Below, one piece after another: positions 22,237 through 44,045 of a DNA stretch of 64,000 bases. The stretch is from Closterium sp. NIES-65. Its lineage: Eukaryota; Streptophyta; Zygnematophyceae; Desmidiales; Closteriaceae. Within the stretch, counting starts at the first letter, position 1; the number at the start of each line of letters is the position of its first letter. The DNA lies in contig CANXME010000803.1 of the NCBI GenBank assembly GCA_948144175.1, forward strand, positions 124,001 through 188,000, in the 5' to 3' direction. A program made the translations under genes and the position numbers. A model generated the notes under the pieces. That model made no database searches, was not told where the DNA came from, and saw nothing but the letters and a program-made list of their open reading frames with translations.

Positions 22237-23316
22237 CATATCCATGTTAACAGGAATGGAGTGTTGGCCCCGCCCTCGCTTGGGCAACGCCGGCGACTTG
22301 GTCGGATGTACGGGAGTAGCAACCGACCGTTAACAGTGGAGAGCTGCTCGACAGGCTTCGTCGAGCTGTAGGGGACCGCTGTGGTGTTGCTGTCGACCAG
22401 GGAGCTCGACAGCTGCAACTGACTGGTCTGGGCGACGGGTGGGATGTCGACCAGGACCTACAGCTCGACCGGGAGGTCTCTAGAGCATCCCGTCGACCTG
22501 CCGTTCGACCGGGAGTTTCCTACGTGTACCCATCTCCTTGCTAGTTCAACCACTCATTGTTTTGTCATTTTCACACACATTGCGTGGATGTCGCGCATTT
22601 GGAAACTAATGTTGTATGTTTCTAAAACATTGTCGTTGTGCTAAATCAATTGCAATTTATTTGAGTTACAAGTATTGTACATACAGAATTATGTATCGTT
22701 ATCAGGCCTTTTAAGGCGCGCTGACGCGCCTTTTTAAATAGCGTATGGCGCTTTATGACCGGCCATATAAGGCGTGCATAAGACCGGTCATGCAGGAACG
22801 CGCATTGCACTGGTCGAATTGCACGTGTAATTGCCCGATCAATTACTGGGTGGATTTCATTGGTCGAAGATACTGTCGGAAATGGTTGGCAATCCAACCC
22901 TCGTATGGACTTCTGAAGAGATGCGTGTTCACTCTGTGCCGGGGTCCGATAGTCTGACATTTGGGCTCGCACGTAACAGCGCAACCATGAGTTTCGTGCC
23001 TCATGTTGTTTTCGCGAGTTGAAAATAACACATTCGTACTAATTAATATCGCTCACGAAATCGAGTTACCATCGATTCGTACGCGAGCTACAGAAATGAT
23101 CCGCATCCATTTAGCTAACCTGAACCACGGCGTGTTTCACCCGATCAATTTCAAGCCGATCGTGTTCCTATCTCTGAGTCACACAGCACACAAAATTAGG
23201 GTTCGCGTTGTAGTAACGCTACTATAGCTCCTAGGTCTTAGTCCGGGACAGCTCTACCTAGCATCACCTCGTAATTACATATCACAGCTGCGGACGGCGC
23301 GTTGCATATCGTTACT
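22237..23316. other. MULE spacer upstream of the ULP1-AP2 gene
   Basis: This contains a GTCGAC/CTCGAC-rich block (22320-22500), then TACCCATCTCCTTGCTAGTTCAACCACTCA (22527-22556 region), which resembles the 3' part of a Copia LTR and may be a further fragment. GACCGG(T/C)CAT palindromic sites lie at about 22755-22795. The last few hundred bases should hold the promoter of the downstream gene. No open frame here is supported. Confidence 0.4.
22740..22800. repeat. GACCGGYCAT sites
   Basis: TTATGACCGGCCATATAAGG and ATAAGACCGGTCATGC lie about 25 bp apart. They match the palindromes at 21385-21535 and are absent from the rest of the window as far as I can see. Confidence 0.5.
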
Positions 23317-26300
23317 ATGTCAGGTCGCGCCGCTCGAGGTAGGAAGGCCGCGAAAAACACCCGTGATGACACACCGGCGCGGAAACTCTCGCGGAAACGG
23401 GAAAATGCGTCACAACCCGACGTAGAGTCTGGCGAGGATGACGGGCGTCGTCGAAGCGATAGGCTGAAGTTGGCGCATGCACACGATTCGTCTACCAAAG
23501 AGCATTGCGCCACGACTCTTGAGCCGGTGGTATTGAATAAGGTAGCCCCTCACGATTACGGCGTGGAGCCCCCGTTTGACTCACCGTTGGTACACTCTCC
23601 GCCGGACGACCTTATCGCAAAAATCACGGCAGATGTTAAAATCCCGTTTCTAGATACTCATGAGGAGACTAGAGCTACTGCGGCCAAGTTAAAGCATCCA
23701 TTATTTCCCACCAATGCGATTCGTGATCATCACGGAATGACGGCAATTATTTCGTTGGCCGACGCTCTGCACATCACCGACAAACAGCCGATCACGCAGC
23801 CTTTGATAGATTTTCATAACATGTGAGTGTCATACCGCGGACATGCTGTATCAGTTGCTGGAGTTGTGGGGCCATTATCACGATGGCCGGTCTTGTTGCC
23901 ATACCCGTGTCTTCTGATTCTAACGCAAACGACTCCCTCTTGCTTTTGACCTATTTAATGGCTGTCTAAACGCAGAGTGCTGAACATCCGCTGGCCCAAG
24001 TTGAGCAACGGCAAGACGTGGCTCGCGTTGGACAGTCAGAGTTACGACTACTTCTGCTCTCAAGGCAAGTTAGCCAAAGGTGTCACGGGACCGTCGATCT
24101 TCAGCTACGACTATCTAGCCATGCCAATCTATGGCGGGTAAGTTGCAGTATCACGATTCGCTAGTCTCTCCAACACTCTAATGTCTTCTGCTGTTGTAAT
24201 GCCTAAGCAGTGACAAATATTGTGGATTAACGAACGATGCAGGTTTCATTTCAGTGTGATGATTGTCGTCAACCCTGGAGTTGTGGCTCTCCCGCTCGAC
24301 GAGGACAGCACCACAGAGCCTGCGTGGTTGCTGCTGTACGACTCTTTCGGGATGCATGCTGTGGGGGGCAATGCTTTCATGAACATGACCAAGTAAGCTT
24401 TTGTTAGGGTTCGCGTACGACCATTCCCACACAAGCACTCCAACCTAACTCTGCTAGCTTATGTCTCACTAAACCACACGCTAATCCGCCTTTTTTGCAT
24501 CATAAATTCGACCGGGAGACAGCTTGCTTGGCATGGCCTTCGAGAAGGAGCATGGCAACCGCACGATAGAAGAGATGAAGGCGAGGCTTGGGCGCTTCAA
24601 GCCACACGTCATGGAGGTGAGTTGACTAGAATTAAGCTCGTCAACCATGCTACAAACTCCCGTTGTCAAATGATTCTACATTCCACCCCTTGTCAAATGA
24701 TGATCGTGTACTCTATTGTTCTCATTTACGCTGCATGTGGCATTGGTGTTTTGCAGGCGTGGCAAATGCCTCTGCAGCAGAATGAATATGACTGCGGCAT
24801 CTTCGTATGCCAGTACATTCAAGCGCTAGTGGAGGCATGTTTCGAAGGTGCTGAGCATGGGTTGCGGTTCAGCATGAGCCCACTGGCATACCGGCGTGTC
24901 ATACGGGAGGATGTGTGCGCCCTGGCAGAAGGACGGCTGATCGGCGAGCTCACGGCAGCTGGGCATGAGATCCCTCCTGGCAATGAGATTAGGAAACCAC
25001 CTGAGCTTGAGGTGATTGGTGATGAGGTGGAGGATAGGGAGTGGAGGGCGGAGATGGCAGAGCGGATGCATAGGCTGGAGGTTCGCAATGAGAGTCAGGC
25101 AGTGGCTATTGCCAAGCTCGAGAGGCAACTGCGTGAGCTGATGCTGTCCCGTACTCCACAGCCGGGCATTGGCGGTGTCGATACAGGGGAGGGAGATGGT
25201 GATGTGGGAGGGGACGCTGCAGGAGAGGGACATGTTGATGTGGGAGGGGACGCTACAGGGGAGGGACATGGGGATGCGGGAGGGGATGCTGTAGGGGAGG
25301 GACATGGGGATGTGGGAGGGAACAACGCTGGCACACATGACAGCATGAGAGGTGCACATGGCGAGGGTCCTGTGGCTGACGTTGAGACGGGTGTAGGTGG
25401 GAATAACAGTAAGCTTGAAAAAGATGGAGATGGTGATATGGCGGACGGTGCGAGGAGGGACAATGAGGAAGTGGGGGTGCGTGATGAAGGTGCCAAAGGC
25501 TTGTTGGGTACTACGGATGGTAACAGAGGTGCAAGAGAGGCCGTGGGTGCTGGGCATGGTGTGACAGCCTCGAACGCGGATGTGGATTTGGTGTCCGCCC
25601 ACAGCACAGGGACTGAGACAACGAGTCGCAACACTGCGCGTGGTCGAGCTCCTAGCTCTGGTTATACTGGCGTAACCAAACGGGAAGGTAGGTGGGCGGC
25701 ACGACTGTGCGTAGATAGCGCAAAGAGTAAGTTTTTAGTGCTTGGACGGTATACGGAGATCTTAGATGCCGCAAAAGCATATGCCGCAGCCGCCCACATT
25801 TGCCGACCGTCCCTCTCCAGCTCAACGATGGTGGAGTTGAGCGTGGAGGAGAGGCCATGCTTGGAGGGACTGACGACGCATGGGGTTGCAAGGATAGTGG
25901 AGGCCACGCGGTGGGCAGAGTGGAAGAACTGGCGAGAAGTGCTCGGCAGCCTCCCTGAGCCTTCCATCCCAACGCCAGTAGGAGTACACACACTGGCTCC
26001 ACCTCCCTTTTCCCACCAGCACCCTGGAGCCACGTTTGGCAACTACCACCCGCTAGCCGCCGCCTTCGCGGGACACGCCGGTGCAACCCTAAACCCTGGT
26101 GCATGGCAGCCGTACAATCAGAGCCACCCTCCTCCCAACCTCCATTTTCCATCCCAGCAGTTTGCTTTCAACCAAATCCCAAACCATCCATTCAGGCAGG
26201 TGCAAGCCCCTATCGCCGTACACCCTACCCCTTCAGTACCCATTGCTCCCAACCCTGCAGGCCATGCCGCTTCACAGAACACAGCACCCCATCCGCATGT

Positions 26301-26634
26301 CCTACCAACACCACCATCCGTTGCACCCAGCACGGCACATCCAGTATCTGACCCACAAGCCCAACAAGTCCGGCCCGCTGAGCAAACTGGAGAGGTCAGG
26401 GTAGATGGCCTGACATATTCACAGTCGACTTCTCCCAACAATCCCAACCCAACGTCCCACGGCTCCGCACTGGCAAGCGAGCCAGCAACAGGTGAGATGT
26501 GTGGTTGTGTCATATTAGTGCTTATTCATATGCTGTAGTTTCACTAAACCATGCATTAATCTAATGAACTTGTTTGCTGAACCTGTGCAGGGGCGGCGGA
26601 CGACATCATCGATGCCTTTCTGCACAATAACTGA
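23317..26634 (+). CDS. ULP1-type cysteine protease fused to an AP2-like domain
   Basis: Six exons join in frame to about 896 residues: 23317-23822, 23976-24137, 24243-24392, 24523-24616, 24757-26491, 26591-26634 (TGA). All introns are GT/AG. Residues 1-170 are basic then acidic (K/R-rich, nuclear-localisation-like). The C48/ULP1 protease domain spans about 180-350, with catalytic His225 (FHFSVMIVV), Asp256 (LLYDSFG), Gln311 and Cys317 (QQNEYDCGIFVC), all present. A coiled coil is at about 396-435. Four 12-residue Gly/Asp/Glu/His repeats are at about 449-493. An AP2-like domain is at 605-654 (SGYTGVTKREGRWAARL... ending AAKAYAAAAHICR). A Pro/His/Asn-rich tail follows. ULP1 proteases cut SUMO or similar modifiers. 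AP2 domains usually bind DNA. It lies in the MULE with the transposase and has no visible disabling mutation. The ATG at 23317 is chosen because the frame upstream of it has no other ATG. Confidence 0.88.
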
Positions 26635-26818
26635 TGAGACGAATGGTCAACAATGACATTGCGTGCTCAGTACACATCAAATCTACGTAATATCATTGTA
26701 GGCATGCGTAGAGGTCGACATGCCTAGAGATACAATAAACCCTATGACTGCTAAATGAACGGAACGCACAGTGTTATATAGATACATAGGCAAAACGCCG
26801 GTAGTGAACGTCTCTCGA

Positions 26819-26848
26819 TTTTATTAATATAGTTTTATATTAATAAAA
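26819..26848. terminator. AT-rich perfect hairpin downstream of the ULP1-AP2 gene
   Basis: TTTTATTAATATA, a 4-base loop, and TATATTAATAAAA form a perfect 13-bp inverted repeat 185 bp after the stop codon. It could mark the 3' end region of the transcript, but eukaryotic 3' ends are not defined by hairpins, so the role is uncertain. Confidence 0.35.
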
Positions 26849-26930
26849 CAGATCGCACACACATTCGAGCACCACATATGCGCGCTCATATAGGTAAATG
26901 CGCGGTTTTATATGAGCGCGATCTTACATG

Positions 26931-27441
26931 ACCGCGCCTGATTGGACGCGCAAGGTAAAAAAGTACTATGCGCATAAAGTCGACCAATCAGACGCGCTCT
27001 GTAATTGGTCGCGCGTGTGGACAGTCGTCCAACTGAGTATATGATCGGGGATTCATATCTCTATGCGCGGATTGGTCAAGAATTGGACCGAAAATGAGCG
27101 CGAATGTTCGCCCAAGATGATCGTGTTGATTATTGTCGTGTATTCGAACGGTGACGTGGCCGCCCTCGCGCACGTCACCCAGCCGAAAATTTTCGGGCGG
27201 AAAATCACACGCCACGTTTTTGCAGGAAGAGACACGAACGACGTAAGAAAAGCAGGGCTAAAAACCGGTTTTGGGTAATGTGCCGGATAAAAAAAAAAGC
27301 CAGAGGAAACCTCTGGCAAGACGAGGAAACCTCTGGCAAGACCACTCGAGCAATTATCATCGAATTGTCCGACCACGGTAGCAATTCGAGGCCACGTGTG
27401 CAACGGCAAATCACCGTTTCCGGGTCTGGAGAAATTCTCTC
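26931..27441 (-). repeat. Right terminal inverted repeat of the MULE
   Basis: Reverse-complement partner of 17530-18034. It ends GGAGAAATTCTCTC at 27441 and is followed by the 9-bp duplication GGAAGATTG. Confidence 0.9.
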
Positions 27442-27553
27442 GGAAGATTGGTTTCTCAATTTTGGCAAACAATGCTCGCCCCATCATACCAGAGCTCTCA
27501 CAACCCAACTTCAGGGTAAAATGGGGTGAATTCGGCAGTGACGAGTGGAACTC

Positions 27554-37981
<10,428 letters not shown>

Positions 37982-38370
37982 ACGCATGGATTTGTGTGTG
38001 CACAAACCTGACACTCACGAATGTGTTAGGCAGAATTGAGATGCAAACCGAATGTCCGTCTGCTTCTAAGTATTTTTGGAATGGTTACCAAGTGTAATTG
38101 GGTAACAAGTTCTTTCAAGTGGGTGTACGGCAAAATGTTTTTTGGGTTGCGAAGCAACCTATTACCGTACGATCGATTTGGCATGTTTTTTTTTCACATT
38201 TTACATTTATTTAAAATAAAATGTGGAAAAAAAAGCTGGGTGCACTAATCGCTACCTACGTAAGTGTAGGAGGTCCTCCTGTCTAGTTCAATTATATTAA
38301 AGCGATAGTTATTTCTTTTGGATAACTAGGTTGTTTCTGTGATTTACCACCGGATATTATTTATATGAGA
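37982..38370. other. GH1 downstream region with AT-rich hairpin
   Basis: The 3' untranslated region presumably lies here. A near-perfect inverted repeat, TTTTTTTTCACATTTTA and TAAAATGTGGAAAAAAAA, lies at 38185-38233. AGGAGGTCCTCCT (38267-38279) recurs at 38731-38743. No gene is seen. Confidence 0.5.
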
Positions 38371-38712
38371 TTGTTACGAGTGCAATTGAGTGAACGAACG
38401 AGAATTGCATTATCGAAGCATGAGTACAATGAGCGAAGGCATGAGCGAAGAATATACTGCGAAACTACATTGGTAACGGTAATGGACCGTGGTTGTCGCA
38501 CGACAGGCCTGGGACTGAGGTTGGGAAAAAGTGTCGAAGCGGAGGCCCGGAGTGCGGGTTACCCGCCGAGCCGTGAGGTCGGGGTGCGATATGCGAAGGT
38601 GGCGGGCGGATTGTCGATGCGAGGGTTGCGAGTGGTAACGGTGCTGACTGTGGTGCTACAGTGATGTACGCGTTGAGCAGGGATGCGAAGTAAGGAAAAG
38701 GAATTTTCCTTA
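38371..38712 (-). repeat. Possible 3' LTR of the gypsy remnant
   Basis: On the minus strand, the chromodomain frame is followed by a G-run (TTAGGGGGGGGGTAG), as a polypurine tract, then TGTAAGGAAAATTCC. A matching CGTAACA end falls at 38371. Boundaries are inferred only from these terminal motifs; no second LTR copy is in the window. Confidence 0.4.
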
Positions 38713-38741
38713 CACTACCCCCCCCCCTAAGGAGGTCCTCC

Positions 38742-39059
38742 TTACGAAAGTGCGTGTACATCCCTGAAATTTCGGCTGCGCAGATACTCGGTGAGGACGG
38801 GGTGGTTTTTGATTCTGTCCAGGGGAACCCAATTGTCTTCGGTGGGTGTACGGTCCTTCCAGCGGAGTAAGAACTCGATCCTTCGGGCTCCTCGAGGGTC
38901 GTGAACTCTGTGACTCAGGATTTTCTCGGGGGTGATGATTGGTTCAGTTGGTGGTCTTGTCATGCTGGCTGGGCGATTGCGTGGCAGTTGGCTCGTGGAC
39001 GGGACGTAAGGGCGAAGTAGGCTGACGTGGAATGAGGGGCTGACGTACCAGTCAGGTGC
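38742..39059 (-). pseudogene. Ty3/gypsy chromovirus integrase C-terminus with chromodomain
   Basis: The minus strand reads APDWYVSPSFHVSLLRPYVP, typical of the end of a gypsy integrase (GPY/F region), then a chromodomain: ILSHRV...IEFLLRWKDRT...EDNWVPLDRI...LTEYLRSR, stop at about 38742. Chromodomains of this class steer integration by binding chromatin marks. The frame is open to about 39059, where Copia C leader sequence begins. Confidence 0.88.
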
Positions 39060-39426
39060 GGCCCTTCGAGGCCCCTCGCGGCCCCTTGTGCGGCCCCGTC
39101 GCCGCCCCTTGCGGCCCCGTCGCCGCCCCTTCCGGCCCCTTCACCGCCGGGCCGCCGAGCAGCCACGCAGCCGCACCGCCGAGCCGCCGAGCAGCCGAGC
39201 CGCCGAGCCGCCGAGCAGCCGAGCCGCCGAGCCGCCGAACCACCGAGCCGCCGAGCCGCCAAGCAGCCGAGCCGACGAGGCCGCCGTCGAGCCGCCACTA
39301 CCGAGCCGCTGCCGCCGAGCCACTGCCGAGCCGCTTCCACCGCGGTTGCAGCCCTGTTCCTACCGGCGCGCCACGGCCCTACCCACCCGGACTGGTTAGA
39401 GCACTCCCTGCTAAACCACTGCTGTC
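39060..39426 (+). repeat. Leader of Copia C (truncated)
   Basis: CGGCCCCGTCGCCGCCCCTT units followed by GAGCCGCCGAGC units, then the sequence before the gag ATG at 39427. The plan is the same as in A, D, E and F but shorter. Confidence 0.75.
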
Positions 39427-42400
39427 ATGGCTACCCCAAGTGTCCTTACCTTTGATGCTGAGGGTCGTGCTGTTGACTTCGAGGTCTGGGTCGATGACCT
39501 ACAGCTCTTACTACAGTGCGATAGGGCAGACGGACTCTCCCTGTTCGATCTCACCTCTGGTGCCTCTCCTGCCTTGCCTGCTGATGCTGACAGCACTGTT
39601 CGCTCACAGTGGGCGACACGCGATGCTGCTGCCCGTCTTGCTGTGCGTCGCCACTTACCGACCGCTCAGTGTGCACACTTTTGTCAGTACAAGAGTGCTA
39701 GGACCTTGTACGACGCTGTAGTTGCACGCTACTCTTCCCTTGCCACTGCTGCCCTTAGCCGCCTCATGCTGCCGTACCTGTTCCCTGACCTTGCTGCCTT
39801 TCCCACACTCGCTGACCTCATTACGCACCTTCGCACTAGTGACACCCGCTACCGCGCTGCGCTTCGTGCTGAGTTCTGTGCCAAGAACCCTCCCCCCATG
39901 TATATAACCCTCTACTACTTAGTCACCCGGCTCCCTCACTCCCTTCACTTAGTCAGGGACCACCTCCTCTCAGTTTGCCCCACCACACTTACCGTTGACC
40001 TCCTCGAGCAGCGCCTCCTGGCAGCAGAGAAGAGCATAGTCGTTGTAGGAGCCTCTCGTGGTGACCCTCGTAACCCCGTCTTTGAGGGGTGTTCCCCCTC
40101 CCCCCTCTTGCCCTCTGTTGCTTCTGCTAGTGCGGCCGACCTCGTTGGTTTCGAGTCGGTCTGAGCTGCGTCTGCCCCTAGTGGGAGACGCCGCACCGGC
40201 AAGGGCAAGGGGGGCAAGGGCGCTGGAGGGGATGGCGGGGGCGGAAGAGGTGGCGGTGGAGGCAGTGGAGGGGGTGGGGGTGGTGGTGGGAGTGGTGGCG
40301 GGGGTGGAGGTGTCGGTGGCACCAGTGGAGGCGGTGGAGGCGGCGGCGGTGGCGGTGGGAGCGGAGGCGGCGGAGGTGGCGGCGGCGGCGGCGGCAGCGG
40401 TGGAGCTGGTCGTGGCTCTGCCCAGAGGAGTGGCTCCGGTGGTGGTCCGCGCCAGCTGCAGCAGCGCACTCGTGAGACCCCGTCCCCCAAGAAGCTTCGT
40501 GAGTGGTACGCTGGGCGTTAGCGACGTGGGGGTACTGGTCCCTGTACCTACGTCCTGGTGAGCAGTGCGGGGGCTCGCACTCCACCCATCGCTGCTTCGG
40601 CCGCCAAACGGACGCTTGGCGTCTCCAGTTCCCTGACGCCACTGAGATCCCTCGCTGGGGAGAGCTGTCTAGGGCGGGGGTTGCTATCTTTGATCTTGAT
40701 TATGATGCTATTCTTGCTGCCATGTATGCTGTGTCTACTAGTGATGAGGGTGACTGTTACCTGTGTGTTCCGCCTGACCCGTTCATTGAGGCTACCGCTC
40801 TAGGTGCTGGTGAGGCTGCTGCTCTAGGTGCTACTGCGTCTGCTGCCCCAGGTGCTGGTGAGTCTGCTCTCTCAGGTACCACGTCGGCTCAGGCCTTACA
40901 CACCTTCACCCTTGACTCGGGTGCTTCCCGCTCCTTCTTTCGAGACCGCACCACACTTACGCCGCCTAGTCGCCTGGTTGCGGTCTCCCTGGCGGACCCC
41001 TCTGGGGGTCCTGTCCTTGCTCGCTTCTCCACTGTCTTACCGTGTCCGGCAGTCCCCTCTGGCACCCTGTCGGGTCCCTACCTCCCTTCGTTCTCTACGA
41101 ACTTGGTGAGTGGTGCTGATCTACAGGATAGGGGGGTTGACTAGTTCACTCCTGCGAGTCAGCGGGTGACCCACTGTACGTGTGCTCGGACGGGCCGACA
41201 CTTGGCCACGTTTACCCGTCGGCCGGGGTCGAGCCTGTACACACTGATTACTCAGTCTCCTCCGGTTGCTGAGTCTGGTCAAGTAGCTGCGTTGAGTCAG
41301 GTGTTTGCTGCAGCGTCTAGGTCTGGTCCTGAGTGTGCTCCCTGCTCGTGTCGTCTCCTGTCCCACCAGACTCTCCTCTGGCACCACCGCCTTGGTCACC
41401 CCTCCCTGCCTCGTCTCCGAGGCATGGCCTCCCGTGTCCTTGTCTCTGGTCTCCCCCGGTCCCTCCCTCCCCTCCCTCCGGGGCCTGCCCCGATCTGCGT
41501 TCCTTGCGTCAAGGGGCGGCAGCGCGCCGCTCCTCACTCCTCCGAGTTTCCTCCGACGGAGGCTCCGCTGCAGACTCTTCACATGGACGTGTGGGGCCCC
41601 GCCCGCGTCCGTGGCCAAGGTCACGAGCGTTACTTCCTGTTGGTGGTTGACGACTACTCACGTTACACCACGGTGTTCCCCTTGCGCAGCAAGGGTGACG
41701 TCACTGAGGTGTTGATCGACTGGATCCGCGCAGCTCGTCTCCAGCTCAGAGAGAGTTTCGGCTCGGACTTTCCTGTTCTGCGTCTGCACTCGGAAAGAGG
41801 CTGGGAGTTTTCCTCTGCCCTTCTGGGAGCCTTCTGTCGTGCACAGGGCATCCACCAGACCTTCACGCTTCCGGCATCTCCACAGCAAAATGGGATTGCT
41901 GAGCGCCGCATTGGCATGGTCATGGATGTCGCTCGTACGTCAATAATTCATGCGGCTGCTCCCCATTTTCTGTGGCCGTTTGCTATTCGGTACGCAGCGC
42001 ATCAGACCAACCTTCAGCCCTGGGTCTCCTTGCCGGAAACCTCCCCCACCTTGCGGTGGACGGGGAAGGTTGGCGATGCGTCTGCGTTTCGTGTCTGGGG
42101 ATCTCGGGCGTTTGTCCGCGACTTGTCTGCGGACAAGCTGTCCCCCCGTGCTGTTCCCTGCGTCTTCCTTGGCTTCCCCCCTGACGCGCCTGGTTGGCAG
42201 TTTTACCACCCCACCTCGCGCCGTGTTCTGTCCTCCCAGGACGTCACGTTTGACGAGTCGGTTCCTTACTACCGTCTCTTCCCCTACTGCACTGCACCCC
42301 TCCCCCCGCCGCCACTCTTCCTTGCGCCAGTTCCCCCCCGATAGACCCCCTCCCCCCTCAGGGTCTTGCCCCGTCAGGTGTGTCCCAGGTAGACGCAGTC

Positions 42401-43718
42401 GAGCCTGTCGAGGTAGCTGTTGACTCTCGTCCTGCTAGGGGTGCTGAGCCTGGGGGAGCTGAGTCTTGGGGTGCTGAGCCTGGGGGTGCGGAGCCTGGGG
42501 GTACGGAGCCTGGGGGTGCTGAGCCTGGGGGTGCGGAGCCTGGGGGTACGGAGCCTGGGGGGCTGGGCCTGGAAGTGCGGAGCCTGGGGGTGCTGCGTCT
42601 GCTCGTGTGGCCTCTTGCGGAGCTGGGTTTGGGGCCCCTTTGGGTGCTTCGTCGAGGCGGGAGCTACCCTCTACACAGGAGCTGCGCGAGTGGTTTGCCC
42701 GGCGCTGGAGCCGTGCTACTCGAGCTGGAGGTGCTACTGTTATTGCTGACCCTGGGGTCGGCACTGGAGTTACCGGAGCCCCTGGTCCTGGAGGTGCTCG
42801 AACTAGCGGTACTAGAGCTGCTGGGACTGGGGTTGCTGCTGGGGTTGTTGGAGCTGACGGTTCTGCTGGAGTTGGTGCTGCTGGAGCTGCTGGAGTTGGT
42901 GCTGCTGGAGCTGCTGGAGCTGGAGGTGGTGGGGGTGTTGGCGCTGGAGGTGCTGCTGGCGCTGGTGCTTCTAAGGGTACTGGTGTTGGCCGTATTGGAG
43001 CGGGAGGTGCTGCTGGCGCTGGTGCTGCCACTGGGGGTAATGGTGCTGTCCCTGCTGGTTCTGGAGGCGCTGCGCGGCCGCGGCCGTACTTCGTTCCGCT
43101 CCTTGAGCAGGTTCTTGGTCTCCCGCCCTCTACTGGTCCTGCTCCTCCTTTAGAGTGTCCACAGCAGGTCCAGTTGCGGTCACAGCTACAGCCCGCCTCC
43201 CCCCTACCTGCTCCTTCTCCCTACACTGGTCCTACTGGAGGTCTTGCTGAGCGTCGTGGGCCTTCGTCTCGCCCTGCGTCGCCTGTTTGTGCTGCTCGCA
43301 CTAGTAGTCGTGCTCCGCGTCCGCGTCCTCCTGCGGTCCCAGGCACACACCAGATGGCACTGCGTCCTTCCACTGCTCCTCTGCGTGTCCTGTTGCCGTC
43401 TCCTCCAGAGTCCTCCCTTCCTGTCCTAACTGACCCGGAGTCTGAATCTCTACGTGCTGCCAGTCCTACTGTCACGCGTCTCCTGGCTACTGCTGTCACT
43501 GACCCTTCCTTTGAGTCCACTTCTGCGTCTACCTTAGTTGCTGAGCTTGTCGACTTTGCTGCTCGCTGTCGTCTAGACTACGCTGCTAGTCTTTTTGCTG
43601 AGTCTGAGTCTGTCTGTCCTCCGTCCGTCGGGGGTGAGTGTGCTCTTAGCACGGACGTCCTCGAGGACAGGCAGGAGGAGTTCCAGTGTTTTGCTGCTGC
43701 TTTGCCTCATCTCATGTC
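39427..43718 (+). pseudogene. Copia C gag-protease-integrase-linker
   Basis: ATG 39427 opens MATPSVLTFDAEGRAVDF. Faults in order: TGA 40162 in the gag tail; TAG 40519 (CAG in A); a 19-bp deletion near 40557 in the zinc-finger region; TAG 41142 (CAG elsewhere); a 1-bp loss in the C run near 42335; further frame changes in the Ala/Gly linker (42440-43050). Recognisable parts are the capsid region, polyglycine tract, DSGAS protease (40915), integrase HHCC and MDVWGP, and the linker with TQELREWFARRW. In the integrase the second Asp motif reads HSERGWEF, so the catalytic Asp is lost. Confidence 0.88.
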
Positions 43719-43847
43719 TGTCAGAATGTTATCTTATGTTCTAGCCTGTAGTGGGGTGCTCTATAGCGAGTACAACCCTTCTAGGGTTTGCTATTTGTAT
43801 CCCCATTTCTGCTAGTTCAACGCTCTTTCTTCCTTCTAATTTTGTCA
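43719..43847 (+). mobile_element. Solo Copia LTR inside element C
   Basis: This 129-bp LTR (TGTCAGAATG...TTTTGTCA) is flanked by ATGTC at 43714-43718 and 43848-43852. It is of the G-type subfamily (compare 15056-15184). Removing it rejoins CATCTCATGTC|CACACTAATTGCC, as in the other copies. Confidence 0.93.
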
Positions 43848-43852
43848 ATGTC

Positions 43853-44045
43853 CACACTAATTGCCCCTGAGGGAGACCCGGATGCACCAGACATCCCGAC
43901 TCCTTGATCGTACGCTGAGGCGATCGAGGGTCCCTACTCCTCTCAGTGGCAGTCAGCCATGGACGCAGAGATGGCTTCCTAGAAGTCCACAGGCACCTAC
44001 GTTGACGGGGTTCCCCCACCTGGGGCGAACATCGTTAGTGGCATG
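43853..44045 (+). pseudogene. Copia C start of RT, up to insertion of D
   Basis: Continues C (PEGDPDAPDIPT...). It contains TGA 43905-43907, where E and D have CGA, and TAG 43980-43982, where others have TGG. It ends at GTTAGTGGCATG|, in the NIVSGMWIF motif, where element D begins. Confidence 0.85.

Larger units (their letters stand above)
17530..27441 (+). mobile_element. Mutator-like element (MULE) with transposase and ULP1-AP2 gene
   Basis: The ends are inverted: GAGAGAATTTCTCCAGACCC at the left and its reverse complement at the right. They are flanked by the identical 9-bp target duplication GGAAGATTG (17521-17529 and 27442-27450), the length typical of Mutator. Terminal inverted repeats run about 505-511 bp. 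Inside are a MuDR/FAR1-type transposase gene (about 18426-21247) and a spliced ULP1-protease/AP2 gene (23317-26634), both on the plus strand, plus a solo Copia LTR. ULP1-bearing MULEs are known in plants (the Kaonashi/KI type). The AP2 fusion is not familiar to me. Confidence 0.93.

Noticed and set aside
22444-22644. Small frame in the GTCGAC-rich block of the MULE spacer
   Set aside because: Composition-driven; part of the block looks like an LTR fragment rather than a gene.
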